Source of the DNA: Chryseobacterium scophthalmum
GTDB taxonomy: Bacteria > Bacteroidota > Bacteroidia > Flavobacteriales > Weeksellaceae
Length of the DNA stretch: 64,000 nucleotides
Direction of reading: 5' to 3'
Assembly: GCF_900143185.1 (NCBI RefSeq)
Contig: NZ_FSRQ01000002.1
Location: 620,001 to 684,000, forward strand
The notes below the pieces were generated by a model. That model was given only the letters and a program-made list of their open reading frames with translations. It searched no databases and was not told the origin of the DNA. Position numbers and translations under genes: made by a program. Shown here in pieces: positions 60,079 through 64,000 of this stretch (positions are counted from its first letter, which is position 1; each line of letters starts with the position of its first letter).

Positions 60079-62352
60079 TTATTCTCTGTTTTTTACAATA
60101 ATCCAACCAGATAATTTTACCGGAGTTTTGGTTTTATTGTTTTCGTTCCATGTTACAGAATACCAGTAGCTTCCTGTAGGAACTTTTCTTCCATTTGCAG
60201 TTCCGTCCCATTTGTAATTATTGGTTTTGTCCCCCTGATGAATTTTTGCTCCGTATCGGTTGTAAACACTGAATGTTAAATCTATTTTACTTCCCAATGC
60301 AGAGTAATCTATCACATCGTTACGACCGTCTCCGTTTGGAGTGATTACGTTAATGATATTAGGAACCGTAACTTCAGTTTCCATTGGTTCGCAATCGTAA
60401 GAATCTTTCACAAAAATCTTGTGTACTCCTCTCGAAAGTCCTTTAAATACATTAGAAGCTTGCCAATTTACATTATCTAAAGAATATTGGTAAGCAGGAG
60501 TTCCACCATTAGCATAAACTGTAATTGTTGTTGCAGCGACATCAACTGATGTAATTACAGGTTGCTCCGAAGCAAATACTTTTACATTTTGAAGAGCAGT
60601 ACAGTCTCCGGTTTTTAGCTTTACCCAATACGTTCCGACTCCAACGTTTGAAATAGTTTGAGTAGTTGCACCTGTGCTCCATTCGTAGCTATCAAAACCT
60701 GTTCCTGCATCTAATGTCGTTTTATCTTCTACGCAGATGATTTTATCTTTTAAAACTGTAGAATATACTGGTGGGATTACCGTTAAAGTCACCTTCGCAA
60801 TTGCATAACATCCGTTTGCATTGGTTACTTTGATGTAAACTACACCATTTGGAGCAATGTAAGGATTAGTCGTGATTATTTCGTTGCTTCCGTTGATGGC
60901 ATCTTGTAATGACGGATAATATTTTTTTGTTATTCCGGTCTGTGTGGTTACTGTCGCATTGGTAAGATTAAATGATCCCATTGAAACATTGTTTTCCAGG
61001 AAACATGATCTGAGAGTTGCATCGTTTACAACAACAACAACAGGGAAGTGGTTAAGAGTAATAACTGCATTATCTGTACATCCTTGTGGAGTAGTAACTT
61101 TTACATGAACTGTTGCTCCGTTTGCTGCAGGATAATTTGCCCAGTTTAGGATTTCACTAGTTCCTGCATTAAGGTTAGCAAGGGTAGGATAGTATCTTTT
61201 TGTAACACCCGGAAGTGTAGTTACAGCAGCGGTACTCAAATCGAAGTAAGCAAGTCCTGCATTGTTATTGTTACAAGCTGTTATCGTGGCATCATCTGCG
61301 GCAAACGGACTCGGATTTAAAACAATTCTTGCATCACCATTATCACATAACGTAGATGAAGGATCTTTTATAACCACAGAAATTGTAGTATTCCCAGAAT
61401 ATTGAAAATTTGTAGGAGTTGCAATAGGCGTAGAACTTCCTAAAACATAATAAGTGATGATATAGTTTCCAGGGTTGTTTACAAACTGATTGGCATAAGA
61501 AGTTAAATCTACAAATCCGTTTCCGGTTGCAGGGTTTGTACACACAAACGGAGTGATGCTGTTTTGTAAAATTGGAACTTTATCAATATATATTTTCGCA
61601 TTTTTAATAGAATGTCTTGCACTTGCAGCTCCTGTTCCTGCAGAAAACCCAAAATATCCCTGAGTCATACCGATTGCACCACCAGAAGGAGCAAAAGAAG
61701 TATCTGTAATAAGCACGCCGTCTATTCTTATCTGGATTTTCCAGTTATTAATGTTACCTGGATCTACCTCACCATTTACTTCCACATGTTTATAATTAGC
61801 TCCTACAAAAGGTTGCGTAGGGTTTAGATCTGCAGAGTGGAAAGTACTGTTTGCCGTCATATTGTATTCAATATTTGGATTTCCGGCAGGTACATTGTTT
61901 GTACCATATAAAACGTGCACTTTACTCATCTGTCCTTCCGTAGAGTTATTGAATATATCGAATGCAACCATTAATCCGTTTGCGTTTGCGGGGATTCCAA
62001 GTCCGCCTCCGGTTGTAAATGTTGTTGGAGGATTAGAAAGATACCAGAATGTAAGACCGTCACCTCTTCCGTAAGCAGTCGTTCCGTTTCCGTCTATTCT
62101 GAAATCAAATTCAACTTTCCATTTATCACAATATTTAAGATTGATAGGGTCAGACAACTTAATTGCACCAAATTTACTGGTTTGGTCAGGAGTAAGCTGT
62201 ACAAAATCTCCGGTTGCTGTCGCAGAAGGAACGATGTCCCATCCTGTTGTATTGATTACAGGTGTACCGGTGAGTTGATAAGTTTGGGCATCGATTTGAG
62301 TATTGAATATTGTTAGTATTAACAGAAAAGTGGTGAGTAAAAGTTTTTTCAT
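60079..62352 (-). CDS. Cell-surface L-type lectin-like protein with T9SS type B sorting domain
   Basis: 757 residues. Signal peptide about 1-22. A legume-lectin-like beta-sandwich at about 25-260 ('WKVEFDFRIDGNGT', 'GRGDGLTFWYLS', 'GLMVAFDIFNN') suggests sugar binding. Three to four repeats follow with the phrase 'VTTPQGCTDNA' or 'VTNANGCYAIAK' and 'GVTKRYYPTLANLNAGT'. The last 90 residues ('VITPNGDGRNDVIDYSAL' to 'WIIVKNRE') are the gliding-motility-associated T9SS type B domain. It is probably exported to the surface as an adhesin. The next gene upstream is a paralogue. It has its own terminator. Confidence 0.88.
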   Translation of the reverse strand: MKKLLLTTFLLILTIFNTQIDAQTYQLTGTPVINTTGWDIVPSATATGDFVQLTPDQTSKFGAIKLSDPINLKYCDKWKVEFDFRIDGNGTTAYGRGDGLTFWYLSNPPTTFTTGGGLGIPANANGLMVAFDIFNNSTEGQMSKVHVLYGTNNVPAGNPNIEYNMTANSTFHSADLNPTQPFVGANYKHVEVNGEVDPGNINNWKIQIRIDGVLITDTSFAPSGGAIGMTQGYFGFSAGTGAASARHSIKNAKIYIDKVPILQNSITPFVCTNPATGNGFVDLTSYANQFVNNPGNYIITYYVLGSSTPIATPTNFQYSGNTTISVVIKDPSSTLCDNGDARIVLNPSPFAADDATITACNNNNAGLAYFDLSTAAVTTLPGVTKRYYPTLANLNAGTSEILNWANYPAANGATVHVKVTTPQGCTDNAVITLNHFPVVVVVNDATLRSCFLENNVSMGSFNLTNATVTTQTGITKKYYPSLQDAINGSNEIITTNPYIAPNGVVYIKVTNANGCYAIAKVTLTVIPPVYSTVLKDKIICVEDKTTLDAGTGFDSYEWSTGATTQTISNVGVGTYWVKLKTGDCTALQNVKVFASEQPVITSVDVAATTITVYANGGTPAYQYSLDNVNWQASNVFKGLSRGVHKIFVKDSYDCEPMETEVTVPNIINVITPNGDGRNDVIDYSALGSKIDLTFSVYNRYGAKIHQGDKTNNYKWDGTANGRKVPTGSYWYSVTWNENNKTKTPVKLSGWIIVKNRE

Positions 62353-62512
62353 ACTTACTTTAATATTTATTATTTGGTAAAATTATTCGTTTTTTTTGTT
62401 TAAAATAAGGTTAAAAAGGTAAGGAAGTAGCTATTGAGTATTAAAAAATAATAACTGAATATAGTCTGCTTGCTGCTTATTATTGCTTTGTTGATGAGGC
62501 TTTTGAAATTTA

Positions 62513-62544
62513 AAAAGCACCACGTTAAAGTAAGTGGTGCTTTT
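62513..62544 (-). terminator. Intrinsic terminator of the second T9SS type B gene
   Basis: AAAAGCACCAC (62513-62523) pairs perfectly with GTGGTGCTTTT (62534-62544); A/T runs flank it. Confidence 0.8.
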
Positions 62545-62550
62545 ATAGGA

Positions 62551-64000
62551 TTACTCCCTATTTTTTACCAATACCCATCCGTCATATTTTGTCTGTGTAT
62601 TGTTTTTGTCGTTTTCTGTCCAGGTTATAGAGTACCAATAAGTACCGGTTGACAATTTTTTACCTCCGGAAGTTCCGTCCCAAGTATAATTTCTTAGTTT
62701 GTCTGCTTGATACTTCATGTTTCCATATCTGTCATAGACTGTGAAGACAAGATTCTTCTTATAAGCAAGAGCTGAATAATCAATGAAGTCGTTCACATTA
62801 TCGCCATTTGGTGTGATTGCATTGATAAGATTCGGAACTGTTACCTGAATGTGTGTAGGATCACAATTATAAAAATCTTTCACAAAAATTTTATTTTCAC
62901 CTCGTGGAAGTCCTGTAAATACATTAGAATCTTGCCAGTTGATTCCATCTAAAGAATATTTATATGGAGCAACACCACCGGAAACATTCACGGTAATGGT
63001 ATTGTTAGTAATATCTATGCTAGAAATGACTGGGTTTGTTGCTAGTTTTACAGTTACAGCCTGTAATGTGTAACAGCTTCCTGTTTTTAATCTTACCCAA
63101 TAATCTCCCACTGCTATGTTTGAGATAGATGAAGTTGTAGCTCCTGTGCTCCATTCGTAACCATCAAATCCTGGACCTGCATCTAATGTTGTTCTGTCAT
63201 CAATACAGATTGTTTTATCTTTTAAAACAGAAGATCTTACCGGAGGAATTACTTTCAGCGTTATTTTTTTAATAATATAACAGCTGTTTGTACCCGTTAT
63301 TTTTACATAGACATCTGTAGATTGAGAAATGTACGTTATAGGAGTGACGATTTCGTTGGTTCCGGCTAATGCATTTGCCAAAGTAGTATAAAACTTTTTA
63401 GTAATACCAGCTTCAGTAGATACATTGGCTGTGGTCAGATTAAATAATGCTGCTGTTGGAGTTGCTTCAATAAAACATGATTCTAATATAGCATCAGTTG
63501 ACACAGGCAAAGGATAGAATACAAGTGTAATCTCTGCATTTCCAGTACAGCCTTGAGGCGTAGTTACTTTTACATAAACCTTTCCTGGAGCCGAAACGTA
63601 AGCTGTAGGATTTGTGATTTCGTTAGTTCCTGCATTTAAATCGGCCAATGTTCTGTAATACTTTTTAGTAACGCCGGGAACTGCTGTCACATTCGCTGCA
63701 GAAAGGTCAAATGTCGCTGTGGAAGCACCGTTATTGTTACATGCAGAAAGTGTTCTGTTGGTTGCTGTAAACGGCGAAAGGGTAAGGATGATTTTTCCGT
63801 CCGGATTATCGCAAAGGATTGCACTATTATCTCTGATGATAACATTTACCGTTGTATTAGCATTAAACTGATAATTGGTAGGTGTTGTAATAGGAGTACC
63901 ACCAACAGAATAAGTGAAAGTATAGTTGGCCGGGTTTGCAACAAACTGAGAATTGAATGATGTTAAATTCACTGTTCCGAAACCTGTTGAAGGATTTGGA
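62551..64000 (-). CDS. Paralogous T9SS type B surface protein (N-terminus beyond the window)
   Basis: The frame is open to the window edge, so about 482 C-terminal residues are visible. It has the same order as its neighbour: 'STGFGTVNLTSFNSQF', repeats with 'GVTKKYYRTLADLNAGTNEI' and 'TTPQGCTGNAEITL', a 'TTLDAGPGFDGYEWSTGATT' module, then the T9SS type B domain ending in 'WVLVKNRE'. It is a clear tandem duplicate of the 60079 gene. Whether the lectin domain is also present cannot be seen. Probably a secreted adhesin. Confidence 0.85.
   Translation of the reverse strand, partial: PNPSTGFGTVNLTSFNSQFVANPANYTFTYSVGGTPITTPTNYQFNANTTVNVIIRDNSAILCDNPDGKIILTLSPFTATNRTLSACNNNGASTATFDLSAANVTAVPGVTKKYYRTLADLNAGTNEITNPTAYVSAPGKVYVKVTTPQGCTGNAEITLVFYPLPVSTDAILESCFIEATPTAALFNLTTANVSTEAGITKKFYTTLANALAGTNEIVTPITYISQSTDVYVKITGTNSCYIIKKITLKVIPPVRSSVLKDKTICIDDRTTLDAGPGFDGYEWSTGATTSSISNIAVGDYWVRLKTGSCYTLQAVTVKLATNPVISSIDITNNTITVNVSGGVAPYKYSLDGINWQDSNVFTGLPRGENKIFVKDFYNCDPTHIQVTVPNLINAITPNGDNVNDFIDYSALAYKKNLVFTVYDRYGNMKYQADKLRNYTWDGTSGGKKLSTGTYWYSITWTENDKNNTQTKYDGWVLVKNRE

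Noticed and set aside
1..64000. Looked for tRNA, rRNA, riboswitches and prophage genes
   Set aside because: Nothing recognisable by eye on either strand; a covariance-model scan could still find small RNAs.

Overview
The window looks like chromosomal DNA of a Flavobacteriia member, most likely Chryseobacterium or a close relative (Weeksellaceae). The evidence is an AT-rich composition, promoters of the Bacteroidetes type (TAnnTTTG at -7, TTTG at -33), C-terminal sorting domains of the type IX secretion system (T9SS types A and B), GLPGLI proteins, an exosortase F pair, a Rho factor with a long Gln/Asn-rich insertion, and many TonB-dependent receptors. I saw no tRNA, rRNA, CRISPR array, prophage or intact insertion sequence. 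The genus is inferred by eye, without a database search.

Layout. 1-3.4 kb: tail of a T9SS substrate, then a TetR-thioesterase-FabF operon and an OsmC peroxidase. 3.5-7.3 kb: a probable metal-handling operon (His/Cys-repeat lipoprotein, small Cys-rich secreted protein, TonB receptor with two heavy-metal-associated domains). 7.4-9.7 kb: two-component system. 9.9-14.7 kb: SRPBCC protein, oligopeptidase B with two small proteins, DUF4271-HemD. 14.8-23.8 kb: mostly housekeeping genes (glycosyltransferase, DUF4296 lipoprotein, Tgt, LptF/G, BirA, RsfS, FtsH, LUD protein, CdsA, Psd). 24-30.7 kb: accessory stretch with a PNGase F-like T9SS enzyme, an XRE regulator, a small secreted protein, two tandem GLPGLI proteins and a TonB receptor. 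30.7-38.4 kb: DUF1801 protein, MsbA-like exporter, M28 peptidase, DUF4293/rho divergent pair, lipoprotein, superoxide dismutase, DUF6146 protein. 38.4-44.7 kb: secreted endonuclease/phosphatase-fold protein divergent from a TonB receptor and a DUF5689 lipoprotein. 44.8-49 kb: nitroreductase and nadB - YhcG-type nuclease - nadC. 49-54.7 kb: TonB receptor, small membrane protein, asd, CDF transporter. 54.7-55 kb: cluster of dispersed repeats. 55-56 kb: exosortase XrtF and partner. 56-59.7 kb: AmgK-like sugar kinase, stand-alone RapZ C-terminal domain, MurU-like nucleotidyltransferase, LOG-family protein, small secreted protein. 60-64 kb: two paralogous T9SS type B cell-surface proteins, the second cut by the window edge.

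The best candidates for something undescribed are: (1) the RapZ C-terminal-like protein between an AmgK-like kinase and a MurU-like nucleotidyltransferase, which suggests amino-sugar sensing tied to peptidoglycan recycling; (2) the HMA-TonB receptor operon with its repeated NPxHGxPxHxC lipoprotein; (3) a PD-(D/E)XK nuclease translationally linked to nadC inside the NAD operon; (4) the nuclease-like / TonB receptor / DUF5689 lipoprotein locus; (5) an XrtF exosortase with no visible substrate. Several palindromic repeat families lie in the intergenic spaces.
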